Assembly (NCBI RefSeq): GCF_013373865.1
Contig: NC_050468.1
Span: forward strand, 19,238,774-19,302,773
Direction of reading: 5' to 3'
From: Monomorium pharaonis
Taxonomy: Eukaryota; Arthropoda; Insecta; Hymenoptera; Formicidae
DNA: 64,000 bases
In this document: piece by piece, positions 24,190-36,200 of the stretch
How the letters are laid out: every line of letters begins with the position of its first letter
How positions within the stretch are numbered: the stretch's first letter is position 1
Position numbers and translations under genes: made by a program
The notes under the pieces: generated by a model
Seen by the model: the letters and a program-made list of their open reading frames with translations, nothing else
Told to the model about the DNA's origin: nothing
Databases searched by the model: none

Positions 24190-25869
24190 ATCGCCCGGCA
24201 AATTCTCTTTCTCATCCGGCGGATGAAAATTATCTCCCCTCCCTCCCTGCGACGAATGCAGAAATTGGAAATCCCGTTTCCAGCCGCGAGCAATTAACGA
24301 TCCTCCTTCCCTCTCCCCCTTTCCCCTGCCGCTCTTCCCGGCGGAGATCGGTGGAACGTATCCCGGAGCGTTCGACCCTGCGAGGAATGCAAGGTAACTG
24401 CAAATTTCCGGTAGACTAGATTCTAAACCGGGGAGATGGGCGTGCACCTTCGTCCATTCCCTCCCGCTCCGGCGATAACCTGAGTTCGCTTCCGATGCCG
24501 CTCTCCGTCGCTTCCTCTTTTTTTTTTTTTCCCCTTTTTACTCATCATACCCGGTCGCGATTACGCGCGGCCGCCGTCTTCGCTTGCGCAGTATCGTCCT
24601 TTTCGCGCGTATACTTACGTCGGGCTTTCTTAGCACCGTGCGTAAACCAGTTAGCATTCCTCTCGCGGCTCATCCTTCCGCACGTCTCGACAACCCGTCC
24701 TGATGCAAGGGAAGGGCGACGTCGAAGAAATTGTTCCGTTACACTCGGGAGAACTCGGATCTTCGGATTTCGAATTAATTTTCTATTTAATCGTCAGGTC
24801 GCCTTATCCTCCAGATTTCGGTAGAACTTTGAAGAAAATTGCTCCCCCCCCCCTCCTCTCTCCTCTCACCGTGTCGCTCTTCCTCCCTTCCAGGGAGAAG
24901 TAAATCCAATTAGCTTTAGGAATGTAAATGAGCGTAATCGCTGCTCAATTACACTTTATGAATGTTAAGCGAGAGCTCGCGCGCAAATAGCGCGAATTTA
25001 ATGGTTCCACGAAGCTCGGACCGTCAACGTCCTTCGACAGATATTACGATACCCCGATATCATTTCTCTCATTGAGCGGTAGAGAAAAGAAACTGACACA
25101 GCTATACCCGTTTCTGCAACAGGTGTGCCCGGATCGTTAAGCCGAGATTGCGAAAGAGCAACGATTCGCGGTATGCAAGAATTACGAAGCGCGCGCTTAT
25201 GCACACGCGAGCATTTACGAATGCATCCCGCGGCCGTGTACATAATTCTAATACACGCGACTGTTAGATGCGCGCGAACGGATGCTGAGAAAATCGCAAA
25301 TATATGATTCTGTCATTACGAACTGCGCGCTAAACCGCTGATTTACCGCAAATAGCCGGGCGGTATAATCAAATGCGTACGTCGTTCGCGCGAGAAGTTG
25401 CGTCATAATCTTGATGTTACCTTTAAATTAAAGGATACGCAATCTGTAAAATAATACGATTCTGCCTTTACAACTACAGTTGTTTTCGTAAAATTGTTAA
25501 GAGAGATTGACTAATTTATACGGATGGAAAGTCCGAAAATGATCCATTCGATAATTCTAATTATTCAATATTCAATATTCGAAATGTGGGTATATATGTG
25601 TATACATTTGTATCCTTATGTTTTCAGTCTTCGGTTTTTCTAGACTAGAACGTTACAACTTTCAAAAATTGCCTGCTTCGCGATAATTGTTATTAAAAAT
25701 ATCTTTAAAAATGTATACACCAAAGTATGGACTGTTAAGAGAATTTAAAACGTCGAAACGACTCTTCTCGCATTATAAACTTCGACAGAAATAAATATTC
25801 TGAACGCTTACACGTTGCAAATTCATCATATTTGAAACAATTTATTAACAATCGTCCATATCTTTTTAG
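24190..25869. other. GC-rich then AT-rich non-coding stretch
   Basis: Immediately after the duplication the DNA is GC- and pyrimidine-rich (about 24190-24900) and has several overlapping frames on both strands. None shows a domain, and they are attributed to composition. From about 25400 it becomes AT-rich. No gene is recognised. Confidence 0.5.
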
Positions 25870-26280
25870 CAATTTGAAGAAATGGAAGACCAGGATGAGG
25901 TGCCACTGTCCATAAGGCTGCAGTTCTTGAAGAACAATGCAAAGCGTCGGCAAGGAAGTCCAATGAAGACAAGACAGAAATGGAAGCTAAAAAAAGATAA
26001 AAATCGGATTGAAATTAAAAATGAGATCGACAAAAATCAAATTGATGAAAATCAGATTAATGAAAATCATATTGATGAAAATCATATTGATGAAAATCAT
26101 ATTGATGAAAATCATATTGATGAAAATCATACTGATGAAAATCATACTGATGAAAATCATATTGATGAAAATCATATTGATGAAAATCATATTGATGAAA
26201 ATCATATTGACGAAAATCAAATTCAGATTGATGAAAAACTTTGGCTGTTTGAGCCTGAATTTATTGATTGTGGCTCATGA
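25870..26280 (+). CDS. Candidate terminal exon encoding an IDENH pentapeptide-repeat protein
   Basis: A pyrimidine-rich acceptor (TCTTTTTAG) at 25861-25869 opens a frame that reads QFEEMEDQDEVPLSIRLQFL, a basic Lys/Arg-rich stretch, then 13 tandem pentapeptides of the type IDENH, and ends LFEPEFIDCGS with a TGA at 26278-26280. An AATAAA signal lies at 26296-26301, 16 bases after the stop, as in a last exon. An internal ATG at 25882 could serve if this is a single-exon gene. No known family is recognised and upstream exons were not found. The frame may be real or a decayed remnant. Confidence 0.4.
   Translation, partial: QFEEMEDQDEVPLSIRLQFLKNNAKRRQGSPMKTRQKWKLKKDKNRIEIKNEIDKNQIDENQINENHIDENHIDENHIDENHIDENHTDENHTDENHIDENHIDENHIDENHIDENQIQIDEKLWLFEPEFIDCGS
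26026..26220 (+). repeat. 15-bp coding minisatellite (ATTGATGAAAATCAT)
   Basis: Thirteen head-to-tail 15-bp units with few substitutions. The period is a multiple of three, so the reading frame is kept and translates as repeated IDEN(H/Q). Substitutions mostly give T for I or Q for H. Confidence 0.95.
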
Positions 26281-28945
26281 AACAGGCAGTTTTTTAATAA
26301 AGCATTAAATTATTAAAAATATTTGACTTATGTAAAAATTTCCAGTACCTATGCATCGAAAGTAATTCTTTTCTTATCCAATTCATACTCGAGGACCAAC
26401 ATTTCGATGCACAGTTAACAAAAAATATTATGCGCAACATATGCGGATGTGAACACAATGTGACCACACGTACGGGTGAACGCACGTATGGACAATTAGT
26501 CGACTCACCACACTTGTTACAGAAATATCTTTATTAATCAAACCATATGCTCGCAATTACACTTTTTTTATTGTGATGAAATGCGTTGTTATATTTGTAT
26601 TATTTACATATTTTAATTTCTTAAAATATATGTTCTTTTAAGATAGTTTTAACCACTTTATTTTAATATTTATTTGATTAACAGATAATACTTAAAGATT
26701 AATATGTATAATTTTATTGACATATACTTTATTATCGATATTTTCTATCTTTGTAATTATACTATTACAATTATTTTTGAAGTATAAAATAATACATGTT
26801 ATCACATAGTTCTACTTATAATGTAAATTGTGTAAGTAATAAAGTTCTAATTTTTTAAATTAATAAATTTACAGTTATCATCTAAATCTTAATTACATTT
26901 TAATTTTATTACTGTATCAATATTCAAAATTTAGATTTTCACAAATCGAAATCGTAAACTTAAAATTGTAAACATTTTCAAAGTTTAAAATTCATAAATC
27001 TTAAAATTCTTGAAACTGTAAAGAATACAATTTGCATTTTTCATACATTATTTTCGGCACTCTAAATTTTTACAATTCAAAATCACAATTTTTATAATTT
27101 TTGTAATATTTTTAATATAGAAAATTTAAGAAACATTCAGGAAATTTTTGGACGTAAAATTATAAACTCTCTCTTCTTATATCATTCTTTTAACCTCTTT
27201 ATCAATGTCATAAATTTAAATTTTTATGTTAAAGTTTTTAAACCTGAAATTCTAAAAATTACTAGTCTTAAATTTTTTTTATTAGTTTAGTGTAAAAAAG
27301 TAGATATTATATTTTTATATATTTATATAAAGACAAATGTTTGATATGCAAATTTTATATTTTTAGAAATTGGAAAATATCATATTATTAGTGATTGCAG
27401 AAATAATAAGAGTTAGAACTAAGTTTTACAAAAGTAACAATAAATTACAAAAAAGAATGTTTAATAGTGGTATTCTGTTGGCTGATCTATCTTGCAATGA
27501 TTTTTTTCTTCTTTTAATTAAATATCGAGAAGTATTTTGGCACTTGCTACCTATAAGTAACAAATGTGTAAACACTAATCAAAATAAAATTGAGCAAAAA
27601 AAGAAATAAACTCGATAACTAAAACTCGATGATGCAGAAAAATATGTCATCCAGATCCTAAAACAAATTCAAATTTTAGAAAAAAATAAAACAATTGAAG
27701 AAAAAGATAAAGACCGATTGTATTGCAATACAATCGTTTTATTTCAGATATGCGTATGTGAAAATTCCTCGTACCACATCGCACGCATCTAAATACAGCA
27801 TTAAGCCCTATCCTGACACGTAACAGGAAACGCGAGCGGTCCGGTTCGAACAATGCGGTTGAAAGAGCGTACAATATACAACAATACGGGACAGCCGCAA
27901 CAGCCAGTATGTATATTGCGTTTTATATACGCATTTGGGAATGTCGATCGATATATTGCACGCGACGCGTGATCAACTTTCGTAAAATCGCGTGCAAGTA
28001 CACTATTATTAAGCGTCTAATTATTAAATTCTCAAAAACTTAATTATATTCTATACAAGATTGGTCACTATAGACTCATTTATAATATGTACTTTTCATG
28101 AATTAATCATAGATCGAAGCGTACATATACATTATCGTTCATATAAAACACTTATCGTGGTACTGTTATGAAAGAGGAGAGTCACATTATTCCACAAACA
28201 CATACCTATATACTATTGAGGACGATATGATGCCCAAACTGGTTTTAAGTAATTATCGAGAGAACAAAACTGTCTACAATTCATCACAAATAACCGGTTT
28301 TTCTGAAAATAAAGTCTTCATACTTTGTATAATATATAGATCTGAAGATGCAACATGTTAAAATATGGATAGGATGCAATGGGAGATAAATATGACATTA
28401 TAAAATTTAAACATAAAATTTGACTTCCGATATGTACAGTGTATGTGATATTTGTTTCCTACACAAATCAGTATGTATATACCTGTCATCAAAATGCCAT
28501 ATTTTACTATTTATAGAACATATGTTTTCCAATTAGATATTTAACAGGATTCTTTTAAATAAATATGTATCACAAGATATATAGGATTAGATAGGTATTA
28601 TTAATGCTTATTTACATACATTATATCAATAAAGTTAAAACATATAGTAAATTTACATGATAAAATGGATTTTCTTTACATTTATTTATATATTAGATTC
28701 AATAGATAAATGTATATACTCTTCAATAATAAATTTATTTATATTAAAAATCTAATCAACATAAATTGATTACTTTTCTTTACATAATTGAGGTTTTTTT
28801 ACATAAGTAATAAATAACGTTTTTTTTTCCAAAAAAACCAGAATAACATCAAAAAAAATCATGATAATAGTTAAAAATGCCAAGAAAATATTTTTAAAAA
28901 TAATAAGATATTTTAAATTGTTACCTATACAAAAAAATATTTTTT
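26281..28945. other. AT-rich intergenic region
   Basis: No gene is recognised. It holds the AATAAA of the preceding candidate exon and the probable 3' flank of UBXN6 (minus strand). The frame at 27370-27609 is low-complexity AT-rich and not supported. Confidence 0.55.
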
Positions 28946-30637
28946 TTAAACTGCTTGTATATAAGCAAGTACATCTTCTTTCAAATATCTGTTAGGCATA
29001 CTTTGCTTATCAGTTACATTCCAGGTGAATTCCAATATAGCCGTAGGTATTAATCGCAATTCTAAAAGTGTCTTTCCATGACATTCTTCTACTAGTTTGA
29101 TCCCATCCGGTGTTACCAATAAAAAGGGCACTTTATCATCGATTAAATTTTCAGCAATAAATTCAATTACATTCTGGAACTTCTCGTGCACAGAGAAAGT
29201 ACCTTGCAATATTATTCCGTCTGGAAATTTAATACGAAGTACGGCGAATTTATATCTTCTGAGTACACGCTGCTCATCCTTTTCTCTCATAGCTTTTGTT
29301 CTTAGCATTTGGTTTCTTTCTACTGCTTCCGTCCTAACAGTATGATTTCATTTAATTATGTTATGTCTAAATATTTAAAAAAATCTTGCTATATTCAAAT
29401 ATACCATAGACTTACCGCAACTGTTGTTCTTTTTTTATTTCTTCTGGTGTTATCGTGAAAAAGCTAGGCGGCAGTTCATTTCTCACACGAGCTTGACTAG
29501 GCATTAATACTTGTAAATTCCTGTCCAACTCGATAGGAATGGGTTCAGCAGATCTTAATGCTTCACTTAACATTGTAAGGGTATCGATGTTACAATTGTT
29601 AGGGCTCCATACTAAGAAATCTTCTTCATTTTCGTTATGTAGTAATTTTTTCTGTTCAAAACCAGCTGCTTTTAAGAAATCTAATGCCCCTTCAATAGGC
29701 AAAACTTTTTCCTATAAAAATACAAGATTATATTAAGTTGTTTAATTAAATTTTAGAACTATTTTAAAATATAAACTATTGTGAAATTGCAGTATTACTT
29801 CGAATATTCTGTTGCACATCCTAATTTTCCAATACTTCTCTACGTCAGGATTGTTAATAATATTGTCCAAATATTTCCCAAGTGTTTCTACGCAGCTCTC
29901 GATTTTCTCTTTTCCAGAATTGCAACTTTGAATAATTAGACATGCTGTTAATCCTGCTTCTTCTCCCATTAACTGCTCGTACAAAAACTCTCGTATTTTC
30001 TTTTTCCACTCGTCTCGCAATAACACTTCATCAGATAAGTACGGACAACGGAAAAACACATCGGTGACTGCGAAAATAGACGGATCTATAATTTTATCTT
30101 TCTTCTCTTTCAACACTGTGTCTTCTGCCTGTAAACTCTGTTGCGCTTTTCTTTCCAATTCCAGCTCACGCTTAACACGTGCTTGAATTGCAGCATATGA
30201 TCTGCAAATAGTCATATATTAATCAGATTGATAGAAAACTCTGATATAATCTCACTAATATTAAATAACAATATATAAACATATTAAAAAGTAATAATAA
30301 ATATTATGTACGTATTAAATCTTGGTTTGTCACTTTTCTTTGCTTCTAATCTTGCTAAGGCAGCTTGACCTGCTGTTTTAGCTTCTTCTGTAGGCTCTGC
30401 CCTCTTAATTGGTTCTTTAGATTCTGTTGATGTATATACAGAACTGGTGCAATCTGTCAATCTAATAGAAAAAAAATTCAAAATAGTATATGTAGTAATT
30501 AATTAATCAAGACATTATCGCTAAATCTATATCAACACTTCATATTATTATTGCAATTACTTGTATCCCTTTCCTGCTTTTGTAAACTTGGCATTTGATT
30601 TCTTCTTTTGGAAAAAAGACTTTATTTTATCAGCCAT
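28946..30637 (-). CDS. UBXN6: UBX domain-containing protein 6 (UBXD1), p97/VCP cofactor
   Basis: Five exons join in phase: 30561-30637, 30312-30461, 29799-30201, 29416-29711 and 28946-29333, giving 437 aa, close to the 441 of human UBXN6. The N-terminus is MADKIKSFFQKKKSNAKFTK, followed by the helical p97-binding motif AALARLEAKK (about residues 58-67). A PUB domain covers about 160-240 and includes ETLGKYLDNI and ALDFLKAAGF. The C-terminal UBX domain (about 325-410) begins LRRYKFAVLRIKFPDGIILQ. The segment TPEEIKKEQQLR ... LRTKAMREKDEQR is highly diagnostic of this family. The family acts in the cytosol with p97 in endolysosomal and caveolin sorting and in autophagy of damaged lysosomes. Its ATG lies 53 bp after the stop of the small membrane-protein gene upstream, on the same exon. 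Confidence 0.96.
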
Positions 30638-30690
30638 ATTTGTTGTATATAAGACAGCTGTTCAATATTTTAAACGAAATGTTCGATATA

Positions 30691-31234
30691 TTATTCAGTT
30701 GACGAATTACAGTCTTCCGTAGCGCCTGAAAGACAAATATTTAAAAAAATTCGTTGTTAATCCGTTTAAAAATTAATTTAAAATTATGTACTTTTACAAA
30801 TGTCTATTTCCCAGATATAATATTAAGACGAGGTAACGATACAGATTTTGATATCTTTTACACAACGTTAACATCGACAAAATGGAAAAGCGCTTTGTTC
30901 GCGCGATCTCACCTGTCTTCATGAATTGCTCTGTAATTCTTTCTCCGTAAATGTGCCAGGCAACGAAGATCAATGCAACGCTGCTTACGAATGTCAACAG
31001 GAAGACTTTGAGCAACTGTAGCTGGAAATCGTCGAATGACAGCAGTGCTATCAATTGGTGAAGGAATTCGCGGTACTTGAACGACGTCTCGTCATCGAGA
31101 ATGACGATGTCGTCGAAATGAAAGGTTAGACCGAATGTCGTTGACAGCAACGATAACAAGTTGAGCACACATTTATTGATCGCCTCAGACAAATAGTTCG
31201 TCCAAGGACACGAATCCTCACATGCGCTGCTCAT
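30691..31234 (-). CDS. Small single-pass membrane protein, unknown function
   Basis: Two exons (30913-31234 and 30691-30725) join with phase 1 (ACA G|GTGAGA, then TTTCAG|GCGCT) to give 118 aa. The first 70 residues are soluble-looking, with DDIVILDDETSFKYREFLHQ. One strong transmembrane segment (about 75-95, within LLKVFLLTFVSSVALIFVAW) is followed by a short basic/acidic tail, HIYGERITEQFMKTG, ending in TEDCNSSTE. There is no clear signal peptide, so it is probably a tail-proximal anchor. I do not recognise the family. The second exon continues past the stop codon and reaches the UBXN6 start codon 53 bp later, so the two may share a transcript. Confidence 0.75.
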
Positions 31235-33208
31235 TACATGAGGGAGAGATTCTTAGCATCGAAATTATCACTTAACACTCAAGAACCGATCTCGAGTTTA
31301 TCGAAATACTTTCGCAACTAGGAGCCCACGATTCATAAAATATTGAATCTACGGGAAACCACAAGTTTCCAGTTGTCACGCCGATATGCGATATAATTCA
31401 AAGGTTTGCTATTCCTTTCTTGATGATTTTCGGAGCACACGAAAATTGCGAGATCGCTTAACAGAAGAGATTTTAATTCTTCGTTTTTTATACAAAAGCG
31501 GAAAGGTTTCGGTCAAAAAACTTGGATTATTTAATCGATTAAATTATCAATTATATAACTAATATGTTCGTTTCATTATGTAATAAATTTAGATATTAAG
31601 TTTTGATTGTTTAACATATCGGAAAAATATTAAATCAGAAATAACGAAATATTGTAACTTTAATTTACTCTTTTTCCTTAACTTTTAGAAAAAATGTAAA
31701 TAAATTAATTTATGTCCAATTCAATTTTATTAATGTAGATTAACATATATTTTAATTAATCTACTATTTCTAATTCTAAAAATTGAAAAAAATAAGTTAA
31801 ACGAGATTAAAGTTAAAATCTATGTTGAAATAAACACCCGTTGAGCGAATTAATTGCCGATAATTAATATAAGTTGCATTTCAGGAGTGTTTCTTCTTCA
31901 CGTTCCAAAACTCATCGAAAAACATGATCACCAACGATCGAGATACCACAAATCATGCGCGTTCCACTCCGGCACTTTTGGCGTGCGCGTTTCAGGAAAT
32001 GCTATTAGCGCTATCAGTATATCTTTTCATTGCTCATTAAACAATAGAATAAGGATAGACTGATGTTGATAGCGCTAATAGCATCTTTTCGAACATATTA
32101 CCTTTGATCTCCATTATCTCAATATGGATAACCACATGATATTTGCCATGTAAAATTCAGGTCCCCGAAGACGAATGTTCTATAATAAGTAATAAATGTA
32201 GTTACTCTTGTTTTATTAAATTATTTCTTTAAAAAATTTCTTAAAAACACGAAATAATAAATAAAATTAATTTGCAAAAAAAAAAAAACTAACGCGGCTA
32301 TTGAACGGATGTCGGACGTGAGACGTAGAAATATTCTCTAATAATTAAGAGGCTGGCCATCAAGTCTTGTCAAATTTTAAATTGTGTAAGAGAGAAATAT
32401 AGACTATCTCGCTACACTGATGCAGCGAAAACAAACAGTTTCTACATGTTTCTACCGATAAGTGCTAGTATAATATATAATTAAGTGGATAGCTGTTGCA
32501 CAGAATTTTGCAATAATTCCTCATCGAAAAGCTATATAGTCGCTATATAATGAAAGTTTTTCCAAGAGATTGTGAGCGTCGTGTAATATGGACAAAAAAT
32601 GTTTGCCGTAAAGATTGAACTCTTACAGATAATCTCACTTTTGTGTTGCTTGTTGGAAAATGCTCGAAGTAAGAAGTGCAAAAAAGAGTTTAGTATATAT
32701 GTATATTGTTTTAAAAAATAGATAAATGTATATAAAAGGAACATAATACTTTGTTTTTTTAACGTTTATTTTTATTTGTATTGAATTATAATGTTAATGA
32801 AAAGGTTTGTGTGTTTAAAATATGAGCGGAAGTTGACGATATTCTCGACCAATTAAAAGTGGCCCTCTGATAGCCAGTCTCTTAGATAGGTCACATGGTA
32901 TACCTTTGTTCATGACTGTACATGAGTTACGATATCAGTTTCAAGGTGGCACTAAAAATCACGGACGCAAAATGCCATCGAGTTGGCAAGCTTCTATCCA
33001 TCTAATTCTCGCTAAAAAGTGACAGTGCTTTCCATTTCCAGTGCTTTCTGTACTCTAATTGGAGAGTGTTGGGAGTTCCGTCTGCTTCCGTCTGCCAATT
33101 GATTATCTGTAATGTCTTATACTGTATATACTGTGATCGAATTATCATAGGTCTCGTGCGTGATCGGTGTAGATTTGATACGTAAACACGTGAGAGAAAC
33201 CAACAATC
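31235..33208. other. Intergenic region between divergent genes
   Basis: This lies between the small membrane-protein gene (minus) and retm (plus), so it probably contains both promoters. AT-rich, with one perfect 18-bp inverted repeat at 31999-32084. No coding frame is supported. Confidence 0.55.
31999..32084. repeat. Perfect 18-bp inverted repeat with a 50-bp loop
   Basis: ATGCTATTAGCGCTATCA at 31999-32016 is exactly mirrored by TGATAGCGCTAATAGCAT at 32067-32084. The core TAGCGCTA is itself palindromic. It may be a tiny MITE or a structured regulatory site; no target-site duplication is apparent. Confidence 0.85.
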
Positions 33209-36200
33209 ATGGTACAGCAATATCAATCTCCCGTGCGAGTTTACAAGCACCCTTTCGCTCTTGTCATGATGGTATGTTTAATACTATGTAGCCTTCAAAC
33301 TTGACTGTCATAAAATATTTATTGCATTCCGTGCTCCTATGTCCTTCGCGGCACATATGTTATATCCCAGAAAATCCAATAAATGATACCTCCTTATGAA
33401 TATCTATAACTATATGGAAGCAAAAGCTAGCTTTTAAATGTCCTTTTTTTCAAGTAGGTATTTAAATGTTAAATGTATATCAATTTTTTTGTCACAGACT
33501 TGTTTTGATCATAAAATTACGTCGTCTATATCCAGCACTCTACAATGCATAGAATAAATAAAAAAGATCCTTAAGAGATTTCTATAAAAACTACCTTATC
33601 TGAGATATTTAATAAGTATTATATTCTTACAGGCATATGAGCGTAGGTTTCCAACATGTCCACAGATACCAGTTTTTGTTGGATGTGAAGTCATGTTGGA
33701 TGAAGAGACCGAGAATGGTGCTATTAGAACCACGGAGAGGCGGTGTAAATTAAATGTTGACGCACCTTATATCTTGAAAAAGGTTTGTTCACATATTAAA
33801 AAATTCAGGTTGCCTTTCATGCTCAATTTCTTACTTAATGCAAAAGTCATAAATAAATATGGTAGATCTAAAAGATCCTGCATTTTCAATATTAGATTTT
33901 ATAGTTTCTTAGAAAATAATATATAGAACTTGTAAAAATATTCCTTAGATTATCAAAAGAATTTCTAACATTAGCATAAATCTCATATTTATTAATTAGT
34001 AATTTATTTCAGATAATTGGTGTGGATTTTGTATACTTTATTCAAAGGAATGTTTTAAATAGGCGCAATAGTGTTTTAGAAATAGAAGCATACAACGAAA
34101 GCTTTTCCAGTAGAGTAACTGTTATTGAAAAATGTAGATATTTTGTAAGTATTATATATAAATATTATAAAGATTATTATAATGAGAATGTTTTAAATGT
34201 GATAAAATATGTGATAAAACAATTTATATATTTTTATACATTTTTATTTTATATGTTGCAAATATTATATCTAGAATACTATTTAATTTTTATAATAATT
34301 ATACATATATAATTTTATATAATTATCTAATATTATTAACTGTACATTTAGATCCATCCTGAAAATCCAGAATGGACTTGCTTCGAACAAACAGCAAGTT
34401 TAGATATTAAAAATTTTTTTGGCTTTGAAAACTCAATGGAAAAATTAGCAATGAAGCAATATGCACAAAATATTGCAAAGGTAATAATAATTTATTATTA
34501 AAATAATATATACAACAAAAATAAATATCAAAATTTATTCCTTAAGATGTAATCATACTGTTTAATTACAGGGCAAAGAAATTATCGAATATTTTATAAA
34601 CGAATTGAAAGAAGAAGGCATTACTTATGTTGCTCCTTGGGTAGACCCACAGAAAAGCTCTTCTGAAGAAGAAAAGTAAGTTTGGCGTATTAAATTAGAT
34701 TAAATACAATAATCTTTCTCTCTGTACATCTTAACTGCATAAATTTCACGTTGCTTGTAAAGGAACATCATGATGGCCGAGCACTTCAGACATCAAGAGC
34801 ACATATACACATACACACGTATACAAGTGATTGCTTTTGTAAAATAATATTTAAAATCTTAATTGTAATGTCTTACAATTTTAATTTCAGTAAACATTTA
34901 ACACATTTTCCCTAAATTTATACTAACCATTTATATTGAACAATGTTTTTCGTCTGCAATGGTTACTTTTTTTATATAGGAAAAATGTGGACGAAAATAG
35001 TGACATAGAATTATGTAACACCGACAGCAAACTGCCCAGCAGCAGAGGTATATTATTTTCTTTACATGTTAAATTATATGTAAGATAAATGTAGAATATT
35101 ACATAACGAATAGTTTATTTTTATTTTTCCTTGCAGAAATGCAGCTGTCATCGGATTACATAGAGAGATACTTAGGAAAATTAGATATGATGCAGGAAAG
35201 CAAATTAGTGCAACTTAGACATAGCATTGAAGAACTGAGAGGTAGTTCGGTACCGGGTTATGCAACACTCCTTCGATTCTTAAGGGCTACAGAATTTTCT
35301 GTTGAAAAGGCTAGAGAAATGTTGACGCAATCCTTACATTGGAGGAAGAAGCATCAGATCGATAAACTTCTTGATGAATATGAAATGCCACAAGTAATTA
35401 AAGATTACTTTCCTGGTGGCTGGCATCACTTTGATAAAGGTAAGTCAATAATGAACTTGCTGCAAATGTGCAAATGTCATGCTCTCCGAAGTTATGCTAT
35501 GAAAAATGATGAATCAGTATATGCGACATAAAAAAATGTCTTATGTAATAACACAACACACATGTGCATAATTATACGTTCTCTGATGTAGATGGACGAC
35601 CTTTATACATCTTAAGGTTGGGTCAGATGGATGTTAAAGGTCTACTTAAATCGATTGGAGAAGATGAACTATTATTACTAGTAAGTAGATTTATCTTGAA
35701 ATATTTTAAGATTGAAAATTCTTCGAAATCATTTAATAATATTTTATTTTTCTATAGGCTTTACATATCTGCGAAGAAGGTCTGCACTTGATGGAAGAAG
35801 CTACTACTGTTTGGGATCATCCGGTTTTTCAATGGACACTACTAATAGATTTAGAAGGCTTAAATATGCGACATTTATGGAGACCCGGAATAAAAGTATA
35901 ATTAAATGGAATAAATTACAATTATATTAAATTATTGATAATAATATTTAGAAATAATGATATCATTAAGTTTAACAATTTATATTTACTTTATTTAGGC
36001 ATTATTGAGAATAATAGAAATAGTTGAAGCAAATTATCCAGAAACAATGGGAAGGGTTCTAATCATGCGTGCCCCCAGATGTTTCCCTATTTTATGGACC
36101 CTTATCAGTACTTTTATTAGTAAGCATTTTGATATTATTAACTTATAAACTATATAAAATAAAGATGTTTTTTCCAGAAATTTATACTCACGTATATTAT

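Noticed and set aside
24121..24824. Several 80-110-codon frames on both strands
   Set aside because: Overlapping frames in GC/pyrimidine-rich DNA without motifs.
27830..27860. GGTTCGAAC as a tRNA B-box
   Set aside because: No matching A-box or acceptor stem at proper spacing; no tRNA gene could be supported anywhere in the window by eye.
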